From Bacillota bacterium (lineage in GTDB: Bacteria > Bacillota_A > Clostridia > Peptostreptococcales > Anaerovoracaceae): DNA of 5,994 bases. Position numbers and translations under genes: made by a program. Under the pieces are notes generated by a model. The model did not search any database, had not been told where the DNA came from, and saw only the letters and a list, made by a program, of their open reading frames with translations. Location: positions 1-5,994 of the forward strand of contig JAFTHD010000020.1 of assembly GCA_017457585.1 (NCBI GenBank), read 5' to 3'. Position 1 is the first letter of the stretch, and each line of letters begins with the position of its first letter. Shown here in pieces: positions 1-5,901 of the stretch.

Positions 1-184
1 GTATACTCATTCCGAGACCCTTTGTGTACTGCTGCGATATGATCTGAGGAATCCCCAGTTCATTAAGACCGTTCATCAGGAGCAGCACATTATCAACACA
101 CTCCTGCGATTCATTCATTGCAGGCACGAGCTTTTCCTGCATATCTATTGTAAGAGCCATTGTCTCTTCGGGTATTATTCTCAT
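1..184 (-). CDS. Isochorismatase-family cysteine hydrolase, N-terminal part (cut by window edge)
   Basis: The minus strand reads open from an ATG at 184-182 to the window edge, giving the first 61 residues. The start is set by a strong AGGAGG site five bases upstream. The N-terminus reads MRIIPEETMALTIDMQEKL, and a QQYTKGLG motif lies at residues 51-58. This pattern of a beta strand ending in Asp (D14), then QEKL, then a Q-Y-x-KGLG motif is typical of the isochorismatase/nicotinamidase-like hydrolase superfamily, in which the first Asp belongs to an Asp-Lys-Cys catalytic triad. The Lys and Cys lie outside the window. Members hydrolyse amide or vinyl-ether bonds in small molecules, and the substrate cannot be told from this fragment. 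The gene is transcribed away from the thiamine cluster and shares its upstream region. Family assignment is likely; specific function is unknown. Confidence 0.75.
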   Translation of the reverse strand, partial: MRIIPEETMALTIDMQEKLVPAMNESQECVDNVLLLMNGLNELGIPQIISQQYTKGLGMSI

Positions 185-221
185 TTCGACCTCCTGTCAA
201 CATGCGGTTAAGATTATCATC

Positions 222-271
222 TCAAGTATAGTCCCCCTTTTATGGACTTGTCAATCAGGTTAGATACTTGA
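222..271. repeat. 8-bp inverted repeat across the divergent promoters (possible operator pair)
   Basis: TCAAGTAT at 222-229 is the exact reverse complement of ATACTTGA at 264-271. The arm centres are 42 bp apart, about four helical turns. The left arm overlaps the -10 of the leftward promoter and the right arm overlaps the -35 of the rightward promoter. One protein bound to both arms could affect both genes. Part of the match could arise by chance from the AT-rich promoter hexamers, so operator function is only a suggestion. Confidence 0.35.
225..254 (-). promoter_or_regulatory. Sigma-A-type promoter for the divergent hydrolase gene
   Basis: On the minus strand TTGACA (254-249) and TATACT (230-225) are separated by 18 bases. 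This is a perfect -35 and a five-of-six -10 match to the housekeeping consensus. Transcription would start near position 218, leaving an untranslated leader of about 35 bases before the ATG at 184. The spacer contains a run of Gs and a short AGTCC/GGACT inverted repeat (230-234 and 244-248). The promoter is predicted from sequence only. Confidence 0.7.
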
Positions 272-296
272 TATGACACTCCTTTTAATATACAAT
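268..296 (+). promoter_or_regulatory. Sigma-A-type promoter for the thi cluster
   Basis: TTGATA (268-273) and TACAAT (291-296) are separated by exactly 17 bases, with five of six matches in each hexamer. The start would be near 303, giving a leader of about 41 bases before the preferred thiS ATG at 344. That is too short for a TPP riboswitch of roughly 100 bases. The -35 lies 13 bases from the -35 of the oppositely directed promoter, so the two are back to back. A weaker alternative pairing (TTGTCA at 248-253 with ATATGA at 271-276) has a poor -10. Confidence 0.7.
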
Positions 297-330
297 TATA
301 TACGTAAAAAACTGACTATTTCACACTTAT

Positions 331-337
331 GGGAGAG
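331..337 (+). promoter_or_regulatory. Ribosome binding site deciding the thiS start
   Basis: GGGAGAG ends six bases before the ATG at 344. It lies downstream of the alternative ATG at 329, so it can only serve the 344 start. Confidence 0.65.
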
Positions 338-343
338 CAGACA

Positions 344-538
344 ATGGTTGTAATCAATGGGGAAAAAGTCGCAGCGGAAGGAATTAAGCTGACGGATTAT
401 CTGGAGCAGGAAGGCCTCGCAGCGGCTCGCATAGCCATAGAGATAAATGAAGAGATTTTGCCGAAGGCAAATTACGAAAAATGCGTCCTCAAAGACGGAG
501 ACGTGGTAGAGATAGTAAGATTCGTAGGTGGAGGCTGA
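344..538 (+). CDS. thiS: ThiS sulfur-carrier protein
   Basis: This is a 64-residue ubiquitin-like (beta-grasp) protein that carries sulfur as a C-terminal thiocarboxylate and delivers it to ThiG for thiazole formation in the cytoplasm. It begins MVVINGEKV, has the TDYLEQEGL helix region, and ends in VRFVGGG, the Gly-Gly tail that must be adenylated and thiolated. I chose the ATG at 344 because GGGAGAG (331-337) lies just upstream and the length of 64 is normal for ThiS. The in-frame ATG at 329 has no ribosome site and would add only MGEQT. It is the first gene of the thi cluster and is followed by thiG after 4 bases. The usual activating partner ThiF is not encoded nearby. Confidence 0.93.
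   Translation: MVVINGEKVAAEGIKLTDYLEQEGLAAARIAIEINEEILPKANYEKCVLKDGDVVEIVRFVGGG
530..534 (+). promoter_or_regulatory. thiG ribosome binding site embedded in the thiS Gly-Gly codons
   Basis: GGAGG at 530-534 sits eight bases before the thiG ATG (543) and is made from the last glycine codons of thiS (GGT GGA GGC). The bases encoding the essential ThiS tail thus also recruit ribosomes for thiG, which favours coupled translation of the two partners. Confidence 0.75.
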
Positions 539-542
539 TTAA

Positions 543-1310
543 ATGAAAGATGTATTTAAGCTTGGCGGCAGGGAGTTCAGTTCCAGATTCATTCTCGGTT
601 CTGGCAAGTATTCCATGGAACTGATAAAGGCCGCCGTTGAAAATGCCGGAGCTGAGATAATAACTCTGGCCATAAGGAGAACAAACACAAAGGAAACCGA
701 GAACATTCTCGACTTCATTCCGGAGAATGTAACACTGCTTCCGAACACTTCCGGCGCAAGGACTGCAGATGAAGCGGTCAGGATCGCAAGGCTCAGCCGC
801 GAACTTGGCTGTGGAGATTTCGTAAAGATAGAAATAATGCAGGACAGCAAATACCTGTTGCCGGAAAATTATGAGACCATAAAGGCAACACAGATTCTTG
901 CTGAGGAAGGGTTTGTTGTGCTCCCTTACATGTATCCTGATCTTAACGTTGCGAGGCAGCTCTGGGAAGCGGGCGCCGCAGCCGTAATGCCGTTGGCCTC
1001 CCCGATAGGGTCCAACAAAGGGCTTGCAACAAAGGATTTTATCCAGATCCTGATTGATGAGATAGAGCTGCCGATTATCGTTGACGCAGGTATCGGCAGG
1101 CCATCTGAGGCTTGCGAAGCGATGGAGATGGGGGCAGCGGCAATAATGTCCAATACTGCGATTGCAACGGCGCGGGATATTCCTGCAATGGCCGGGGCAT
1201 TCAAGGCTGCAATAGAAGCAGGAAGAAGCGCATACCTTGCAGGTCTTGGAAGAGTTCTTGAGAGAGGCGCCGAGAGTTCGGATCCGCTTACAGGCTTCCT
1301 GCGCGATTAG
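543..1310 (+). CDS. thiG: Thiazole synthase ThiG
   Basis: ThiG is a TIM-barrel enzyme that condenses 1-deoxy-D-xylulose 5-phosphate, dehydroglycine and ThiS-bound sulfur into the thiazole phosphate of thiamine. The 255-residue length is full size for the family. The N-terminus shows the family pattern FILGSGKYS (residues 17-24). K95 in DFVKIEI is the expected Schiff-base lysine, and E97 and D181 (in [12 protein letters not shown]) match the acid/base residues described for the Bacillus enzyme (from memory Lys96, Glu98, Asp182). [12 protein letters not shown] at 150-161 and the late MSNTAIA are also typical phosphate-binding and barrel-end motifs. It starts 4 bases after thiS and is followed by thiH, which supplies dehydroglycine. 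Nothing suggests damage. Confidence in function is high. Confidence 0.97.
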   Translation: MKDVFKLGGREFSSRFILGSGKYSMELIKAAVENAGAEIITLAIRRTNTKETENILDFIPENVTLLPNTSGARTADEAVRIARLSRELGCGDFVKIEIMQDSKYLLPENYETIKATQILAEEGFVVLPYMYPDLNVARQLWEAGAAAVMPLASPIGSNKGLATKDFIQILIDEIELPIIVDAGIGRPSEACEAMEMGAAAIMSNTAIATARDIPAMAGAFKAAIEAGRSAYLAGLGRVLERGAESSDPLTGFLRD

Positions 1311-1327
1311 AGGTGAGTTAGCACGTA

Positions 1328-2584
1328 ATGACAGAAGGCAACAAATTTTTTATAGATTCAGACAAACTATCAGAAGCGGCGAAGGAGAGAAAACACAGAA
1401 TCGAGCGCGACCCGTCATGCAGAACCAGCCACATGGATTATATGGATGATATGGACAGGATTGAATCCGATGTGATGGACAAAGTTCTTAAAGAGATGAA
1501 ATCCTATGAGCCCGGTTCTTACAGTGAATCGGATGTAATCAGAGCGCTTAATTCCCGTGTTTGCGGGATTCCGGAGTTCAAAGCACTTCTGAGTCCGGCG
1601 GCAGCACCTTTTCTTGAGCAGATGGCTGCAAGGGCAAAAGCTGAAACAAGCAGGCACTTTGGCAACACGGTTTATATCTTCACGCCGCTGTACATAGCAA
1701 ATTACTGCGAGAATTACTGCGTTTACTGCGGATTCAACTGCTACAATGATATCAGCAGAAAGAAGCTGACTTTTAGCGAGATTGAGCAGGAGATGAAGAT
1801 CATCGCAGATTCAGGAATTGAAGAGATACTCATGCTTACGGGCGAAAGCAGGGCTATGAGCGATGTGGATTACATAGGTGAAGCCTGTAAGTTAGCCAGA
1901 AAGTATTTCAGGAATGTCGGGCTTGAAATATATCCGGTGAACGTCGATGAATACAGATATCTCCATCAGTGCGGTGCAGACTACATAACGGTATTTCAGG
2001 AGACGTATGATTCAGATCTCTATGAGACGCTTCACCTGCTGGGGCATAAGAGGGTATTCCCTTACAGGTTTGAAGCTCAGGAGCGGGCTTTGATGGGCGG
2101 AATGAGAGGCGTAGGATTCTCTGCACTTTTGGGGTTGAGCGACTTCAGAAAGGATGCGCTTGCAACAGCTCTGCACGTGTTCTATCTTCAGAGGAAGTAT
2201 CCTCATGCGGAGTTCTCACTGTCCTGTCCGAGGCTGAGACCTATCGTCAATAACGACAAAATCAATCCGCTGGATGTTCACGAAAAGGAGCTGTGTCAGA
2301 TCCTGTGTGCCTACAGGATTTTCCTCCCGTACGTGGGGATTACCGTTTCGTCCCGTGAACAGAAACATTTCAGGGATGGAATTGTGAGAATCGCTGCAAC
2401 GAAGGTATCTGCAGGCGTTTCTACGGGAATAGGAGATCACGAGAGCAAGTATACCGGAAGCGAACAGGAAGATGCAGGGGATGAGCAGTTTGAAATTGCA
2501 GATGGCAGGAGTTTCAAAGAGATGTACGACGATATATCAGAGGAAGGGCTTCAGCCGGTTTTGAACGACTACGTATATGTTTAG
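1328..2584 (+). CDS. thiH: Radical-SAM tyrosine lyase ThiH (2-iminoacetate synthase)
   Basis: ThiH cleaves tyrosine with a 5'-deoxyadenosyl radical to give dehydroglycine (2-iminoacetate) for ThiG and p-cresol as by-product. The radical-SAM CxxxCxxC motif is C127-C131-C134 within IANYCENYCVYCGFN. LTGESR (170-175), FQETY (223-227) and LRPIVNNDK (303-311) are family landmarks, and the protein ends in the usual LQPVLNDYVYV style. Use of this oxygen-sensitive enzyme instead of glycine oxidase ThiO fits an anaerobe. The ATG at 1328 has AGGTGAG upstream. This gives 418 residues, about 35 more than I expect at the N-terminus; an in-frame ATG at 1433 would give a more standard length but has no clear ribosome site. 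The gene begins 17 bases after thiG and overlaps the next gene by 8 bases. Confidence 0.95.
   Translation: MTEGNKFFIDSDKLSEAAKERKHRIERDPSCRTSHMDYMDDMDRIESDVMDKVLKEMKSYEPGSYSESDVIRALNSRVCGIPEFKALLSPAAAPFLEQMAARAKAETSRHFGNTVYIFTPLYIANYCENYCVYCGFNCYNDISRKKLTFSEIEQEMKIIADSGIEEILMLTGESRAMSDVDYIGEACKLARKYFRNVGLEIYPVNVDEYRYLHQCGADYITVFQETYDSDLYETLHLLGHKRVFPYRFEAQERALMGGMRGVGFSALLGLSDFRKDALATALHVFYLQRKYPHAEFSLSCPRLRPIVNNDKINPLDVHEKELCQILCAYRIFLPYVGITVSSREQKHFRDGIVRIAATKVSAGVSTGIGDHESKYTGSEQEDAGDEQFEIADGRSFKEMYDDISEEGLQPVLNDYVYV
1433..1459 (+). repeat. Three tandem 9-base near-repeats (ATGGAYNNN) in thiH
   Basis: ATGGATTAT, ATGGATGAT and ATGGACAGG follow one another in frame and encode MDY-MDD-MDR at residues 36-44. 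The repeat lies at the junction between the basic N-terminal extension and the conserved ThiH body. It offers three alternative in-frame ATGs. It may be a small slippage expansion, and no function is implied. Confidence 0.5.
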
Positions 2585-3143
2585 GAGAATTTGCATTACA
2601 AATAGGCACCTTGCCATGGATCTGCCTGTTCAGATAAGAAGGGCGATTGAATCCGGAGCAGATACTGTCATACTTCGCGAGAAGGATATGGCAGAAGAGG
2701 AATATCAGGAACTTGCAGAGTCCGTGGATGAGGTCTGCAAAGAGATGGGCGCGGAGCTTATACTGCATACTTTTAAGGATGCGGCGCAGCGCTTAGGTAT
2801 CAGAAGAATACACCTTACAATGGGAGATTTTCTGAAGCTGGAGGATCATGAGCGCGAAAGCTTTGAGACTATAGGAGTTTCGACGCACAGCACCGATGAA
2901 GCGCTTCTGGCCGAAAGGATGGGAGCATCGTATATAACCGCAAGTCCTATTTTTGAGACCGATTGTAAGCCGGGAGCAAGACCGGCAGGCCTGGGATATC
3001 TCAGGGAAGTTGCGGGAGCAGTGAATATACCGGTGTATGCGCTGGGAGGAATAAGCGAGGATAATATGTCAGCTTGCGTGGCGGCCGGAGCATCCGGAGC
3101 ATGCATGATGTCAGGATATATGAAACAGGAGATGATTAAATGA
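2577..3143 (+). CDS. ThiE/TenI-family protein: thiamine phosphate synthase or thiazole tautomerase
   Basis: This 188-residue TIM-barrel protein belongs to the ThiE/TenI family. It starts MFRRICITNRHL and has LREK (33-36), GVSTHS (100-105), SPIFETDCK (123-131), ALGGIS (155-160) and MMSGYM (177-182). ThiE joins thiazole phosphate to hydroxymethylpyrimidine diphosphate; TenI tautomerises the ThiG product. The motifs are mixed. The ThiE Asn-Asp pair that helps bind Mg is replaced by H64-T65, while D84 could match the second Mg ligand. FETDCK and the MSG ending resemble Bacillus TenI, but the TenI catalytic His before that motif is P124, as in ThiE. It is also shorter than usual, ending soon after the last barrel strands. 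The start ATG lies inside the end of thiH with no strong ribosome site, so it probably depends on translational coupling. No symbol is given because the two activities cannot be separated from sequence. Confidence 0.85.
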   Translation: MFRRICITNRHLAMDLPVQIRRAIESGADTVILREKDMAEEEYQELAESVDEVCKEMGAELILHTFKDAAQRLGIRRIHLTMGDFLKLEDHERESFETIGVSTHSTDEALLAERMGASYITASPIFETDCKPGARPAGLGYLREVAGAVNIPVYALGGISEDNMSACVAAGASGACMMSGYMKQEMIK

Positions 3144-4633
3144 GCTCAATTACAGTAGTTAAACGCGACATAACAACCATGAGGTGCGACTGCATAGTGA
3201 ATGTGGCAAACAGTGCGCTTCAGGCAGGCGGCGGCGTGTGCGGCGCGATTTTCAGCAAGGCAGGACACGGGAAACTTCAGGCAGCATGTGATGAAATAGG
3301 CGGATGTCCTACCGGAAGCGCAGTTATAACACCGGGTTTTGATCTTTTTGCAAAGTACGTGATTCATGCAGTAGGTCCTGTATGGCATGGGGGTAATGCA
3401 GGAGAGCAGGAAGCTTTGTACGAGTGCTACCGCAAATCCCTTGAACTTGCAGCAGATAACGACTGTACTTCAATAGCGTTCCCGCTGATTTCTTCAGGAA
3501 TATTCGGATATCCCAAGGAGGAAGCGTGGGAGGTGGCTGTTAGGTCATGTGCGGATTTCATAGATCTCTTTGAAGGCTATGATATGGATATTTACTTCGC
3601 TGTAATCGATGATATTGCCAAAGCCATGGGTGAAAGAGTCCTCGAAAAGGTTCTTGGCGAAACAGAAGAGGAAGAGTACGAGTCGAACATTATTGAGGCA
3701 GAATTTGAAGGAGAGGAAAGCCCCTTCAAAACAGGTGCTCCCGAAGTTGAAAGAGCGATAAGCGAGTGGTTTGAAAGCGAAAGCGACGAGGACCTGGAAG
3801 AGGCGCTCGATGTCATATTCCGCAAGTCGGGCGAAGGGCTGAAGGTAATCGTGCCTGTCATTTATGACGATGATGGTGAAGAGATGTACCAGATGATAAG
3901 TGGTGAAGACGATGATTACTGGATGGCCTGTTTTACCAACAACGCAGAAAAGGTAAAGGGCGAGAAGTCATCCAGCATTGTAATATCGATGAGAGAAGCC
4001 ATGGAGAAGTCTTCAGACATAGATAATTGCAGTGGACTTGCAATAAATCCATGGGGAGACGGCATATTTATTCCTGAAGAAGTCGTGGAAGATATGCTCA
4101 GCAAGCTGGAGCCAAAGACACAGGATCAGATGGATTTTGAGGCAGGACTTGAGGCATATGCGGACTGCAGATATGATGAGGCAGCCCAGCTTTTTGCGGC
4201 GGCAGCAGACTCTGGGAACGTGAACGCACTCGCAAGACTTGGCCTCTGCTACTATCTGGGAAGAGGTGTTGCGGCCGATAAGAAGATTGCCATCGAGATG
4301 TGGATTAAGACTGCCATTTTTGGAGATATCTTCGCTACCTATATGCTCGGTGATGCCTACAGGGCAGGCGAGACGGGGGATGACGCTGATTTTTCAAGGA
4401 CGCTTTATCACAAAGCTTTCCTGGATGCTTGTGAAGCGCCAAATATCTGGACTTTCCCTGAAGCAGCGCTGAGAGCCATCAAGTATAACAGGGGTATGTT
4501 CGAGGAAGAGGCCATCGAAAACATCGCTTCCGATATGGTGGATGCATTCAGCGAAAGGATAGATAGGGGAGACAAGACATGCGCGGCAGTCTATGCTGAA
4601 TCGCTTGAAATTCTCAAGAAGATAAGAGGTTAG
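3140..4633 (+). CDS. Three-part protein: macro domain, SseB-like domain, Sel1-like repeats
   Basis: The protein has 497 residues, with no signal peptide or membrane segment seen, so it is probably cytoplasmic. Residues 1-172 form a macro domain, a fold that binds ADP-ribose or its derivatives. It shows RDIT (9-12), IVNVANSAL (19-27), GGGVCGAIF (30-38), HAVGP (76-80) and PLISSGIFGYP (115-125). Residues 173-225 are a very acidic linker. Residues about 226-325 resemble the SseB N-terminal domain: a strand-like LKVIVPVIYD, ACFTNN at 263-268 and GLAINPWGDG at 299-308. Residues about 332-495 hold alpha-helical Sel1/TPR-like repeats, clearest at 333-406 (YDEAAQLFAAAADSGNVNAL and LGLCYYLGRGV). The ATG overlaps the stop of the previous gene (ATGA) and has AGGAGA seven bases upstream, so it is tightly coupled to thi translation. 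The macro call is strong, Sel1 good and SseB moderate. The role is unknown. Confidence 0.85.
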   Translation: MSSITVVKRDITTMRCDCIVNVANSALQAGGGVCGAIFSKAGHGKLQAACDEIGGCPTGSAVITPGFDLFAKYVIHAVGPVWHGGNAGEQEALYECYRKSLELAADNDCTSIAFPLISSGIFGYPKEEAWEVAVRSCADFIDLFEGYDMDIYFAVIDDIAKAMGERVLEKVLGETEEEEYESNIIEAEFEGEESPFKTGAPEVERAISEWFESESDEDLEEALDVIFRKSGEGLKVIVPVIYDDDGEEMYQMISGEDDDYWMACFTNNAEKVKGEKSSSIVISMREAMEKSSDIDNCSGLAINPWGDGIFIPEEVVEDMLSKLEPKTQDQMDFEAGLEAYADCRYDEAAQLFAAAADSGNVNALARLGLCYYLGRGVAADKKIAIEMWIKTAIFGDIFATYMLGDAYRAGETGDDADFSRTLYHKAFLDACEAPNIWTFPEAALRAIKYNRGMFEEEAIENIASDMVDAFSERIDRGDKTCAAVYAESLEILKKIRG

Positions 4634-4637
4634 GAGG
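4632..4637 (+). promoter_or_regulatory. Ribosome binding site of the dehydrogenase gene overlapping the preceding stop codon
   Basis: AGGAGG at 4632-4637 begins inside the TAG stop (4631-4633) of the macro-domain gene and lies five bases before the ATG at 4643. This is a near-ideal site. It supports both the chosen start and co-transcription with the upstream gene. Confidence 0.75.
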
Positions 4638-4642
4638 CATAA

Positions 4643-5812
4643 ATGTTAGGAAATTTCACGTATTATAACCCTACGAAACTGTATTTTGGCGAGGACGCCA
4701 TTTCGGGCATTGGAACAGAGCTGGCTAAATACGGTAAAAAAGTAGTCCTCGTATACGGCAGTGGAAGCATTAAGAAAAACGGAATCTACGATGAAGTCGT
4801 TCGTGTGCTTGAGGAAACAGATAAGGCTGTGGCTGAAATTTCGGGCGTAATGTCAAATCCGACAGCAGATAAGCTTCGTGAAGGCGTTGCTATAGCGAGG
4901 GAGCATGGCGCGGATCTGCTCCTCGCCGTAGGAGGAGGCTCCGTATGTGACTACACGAAGGCGGTTGCCGTATCCGTAAACTGTGGCGAAGACCCTTGGG
5001 AGAAATATTATCTGAAACAGGAACAGCCTGACTGCGATGTAATCCCTGTAGGATGCGTCCTGACAATGGTGGGAACCGGGTCTGAGATGAATGCCGGGGC
5101 AGTTATAACGGATCCTGAACACAATTTGAAAATAGGTCACGTCTTTACAGACGAGAGAGTATTCCCGAAGTTCTCCATTCTGAATCCTGCGTACACCCTT
5201 TCCGTTCCGAAGTATCAGATGGTTGCCGGTATATATGATATATTCAACCACATATGCGAGCAGTATTTCTCGGGATTCGATGATAATACCAGCGATTATA
5301 TAGCAGAAGGACTCCTGAGATCCGTTATTAAGGCAGGCAGGGATGCGGCAAAGGATCCGACGAATTATGAAGCCAGATCCAATCTGATGTGGGCAGCTAC
5401 CTGGGCCCTTAATACACTCATTTCGAGGGGTAAATCGACAGACTGGATGGTGCACATGATAGGACAGTCAGTAGGCGGATTTACTGATGCGACACACGGA
5501 ATGACGCTTGCAGCCGTATCGATGGCTTATTACAGGCACATTCTTCCTTACGGAGTCCCTAAGTTCCAGAAGTTTGCACGCAATGTGTGGGGCGTTGACC
5601 TTTACGGCCTCTCCGATGAGGAAGTGGCGCTTGAAGGCCTTAAGTGTCTTGAAAAATGGATGAAGGAGATCGGCGTAGTAATGCACCTTGAGGAGCTTGG
5701 CGTAACAGAAGATATGTTCGAAGGAATCGCTGACGGAACTTTCATTCTGGAGGGCGGATACAAAACTTTGGACAGGGAAGAAGTTATAGAAATACTTAAA
5801 GAATCTATGTAA
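4643..5812 (+). CDS. Iron-containing alcohol dehydrogenase, YqhD/butanol dehydrogenase type
   Basis: This 389-residue group III metal-dependent alcohol dehydrogenase probably reduces aldehydes with NAD(P)H in the cytoplasm. It starts MLGNFTYYNPTKLYFGED, as is usual for the YqhD/Bdh group. GSGSIKKNGIYD (39-50) and GGGS (97-100) form the dinucleotide-binding region. The four metal ligands are D199 and H203 in GIYDIFNHICEQ, H271 in DWMVHMIG and H285 in TDATHGM; their spacing (4 and 14 residues) matches D194/H198 and H267/H281 of E. coli YqhD as I recall them. The length is normal and the active site looks complete. The first Gly-rich loop resembles that of NADPH-using members, but cofactor choice is not certain. 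It follows the macro-domain gene by 9 bases, so it is probably the last gene of the unit. No link to thiamine synthesis is known to me. The substrate is unknown. Confidence 0.93.
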   Translation: MLGNFTYYNPTKLYFGEDAISGIGTELAKYGKKVVLVYGSGSIKKNGIYDEVVRVLEETDKAVAEISGVMSNPTADKLREGVAIAREHGADLLLAVGGGSVCDYTKAVAVSVNCGEDPWEKYYLKQEQPDCDVIPVGCVLTMVGTGSEMNAGAVITDPEHNLKIGHVFTDERVFPKFSILNPAYTLSVPKYQMVAGIYDIFNHICEQYFSGFDDNTSDYIAEGLLRSVIKAGRDAAKDPTNYEARSNLMWAATWALNTLISRGKSTDWMVHMIGQSVGGFTDATHGMTLAAVSMAYYRHILPYGVPKFQKFARNVWGVDLYGLSDEEVALEGLKCLEKWMKEIGVVMHLEELGVTEDMFEGIADGTFILEGGYKTLDREEVIEILKESM

Positions 5813-5837
5813 CTTGCGCACAACCCGACAAGGATTG

Positions 5838-5846
5838 TGATATAAT
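5838..5846 (+). promoter_or_regulatory. Extended -10 promoter for the downstream MoxR-like gene
   Basis: TGATATAAT is a perfect -10 hexamer (5841-5846) with the TGn extension. No good -35 lies at 16-18 bases; TTGCGC at 5814-5819 is 21 bases away. Extended -10 promoters often work without a strong -35. The predicted start is near 5853, leaving a leader of about 50 bases. A weak hairpin (CACAA 5819-5823 with TTGTG 5835-5839) lies just upstream, but it has no following T-run and does not look like an intrinsic terminator. I found no other terminator in 5813-5901, so read-through from the thi cluster remains possible. Confidence 0.6.
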
Positions 5847-5901
5847 ACTTTCAGCGCATTTAAGTCTCACAAAAGTTGAATTAGGAGAGGATATAGTAGT
5901 T

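Noticed and set aside
12..55. GAGACCCTTTG followed by TGATCTGAGG looks like parts of a TPP riboswitch (thi box).
   Set aside because: It lies within the coding region of the minus-strand hydrolase, upstream of both promoters, and the helices and order of conserved segments do not fit. The match is a coincidence of short motifs.
329..343. Earlier ATG at 329 as the thiS start.
   Set aside because: There is no ribosome site before it, while GGGAGAG correctly precedes the ATG at 344, and the shorter 64-residue product has normal ThiS length.
1237..1449. A 70-codon + strand frame spanning the thiG-thiH junction.
   Set aside because: It overlaps the end of thiG and the start of thiH in another frame, with a low-complexity Arg-rich product and no recognisable domain or ribosome site.
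2581..2593. AGGAGAA just after the thiE/tenI ATG as the ribosome site for a later start.
   Set aside because: No ATG, GTG or TTG lies in frame at proper spacing (the TTG at 2591 is out of frame), and the upstream ATG gives the family's normal N-terminus.
4853..5455. A 200-codon open frame on the minus strand.
   Set aside because: It is fully antisense to the well-supported dehydrogenase, has no recognisable protein motif, and is best explained as a shadow of the coding frame opposite.
5819..5839. CACAA/TTGTG hairpin after the dehydrogenase as an intrinsic terminator.
   Set aside because: The stem is only five pairs (seven with a bulge), AT-rich, and is followed by a promoter-like TATAAT, with no T-run.
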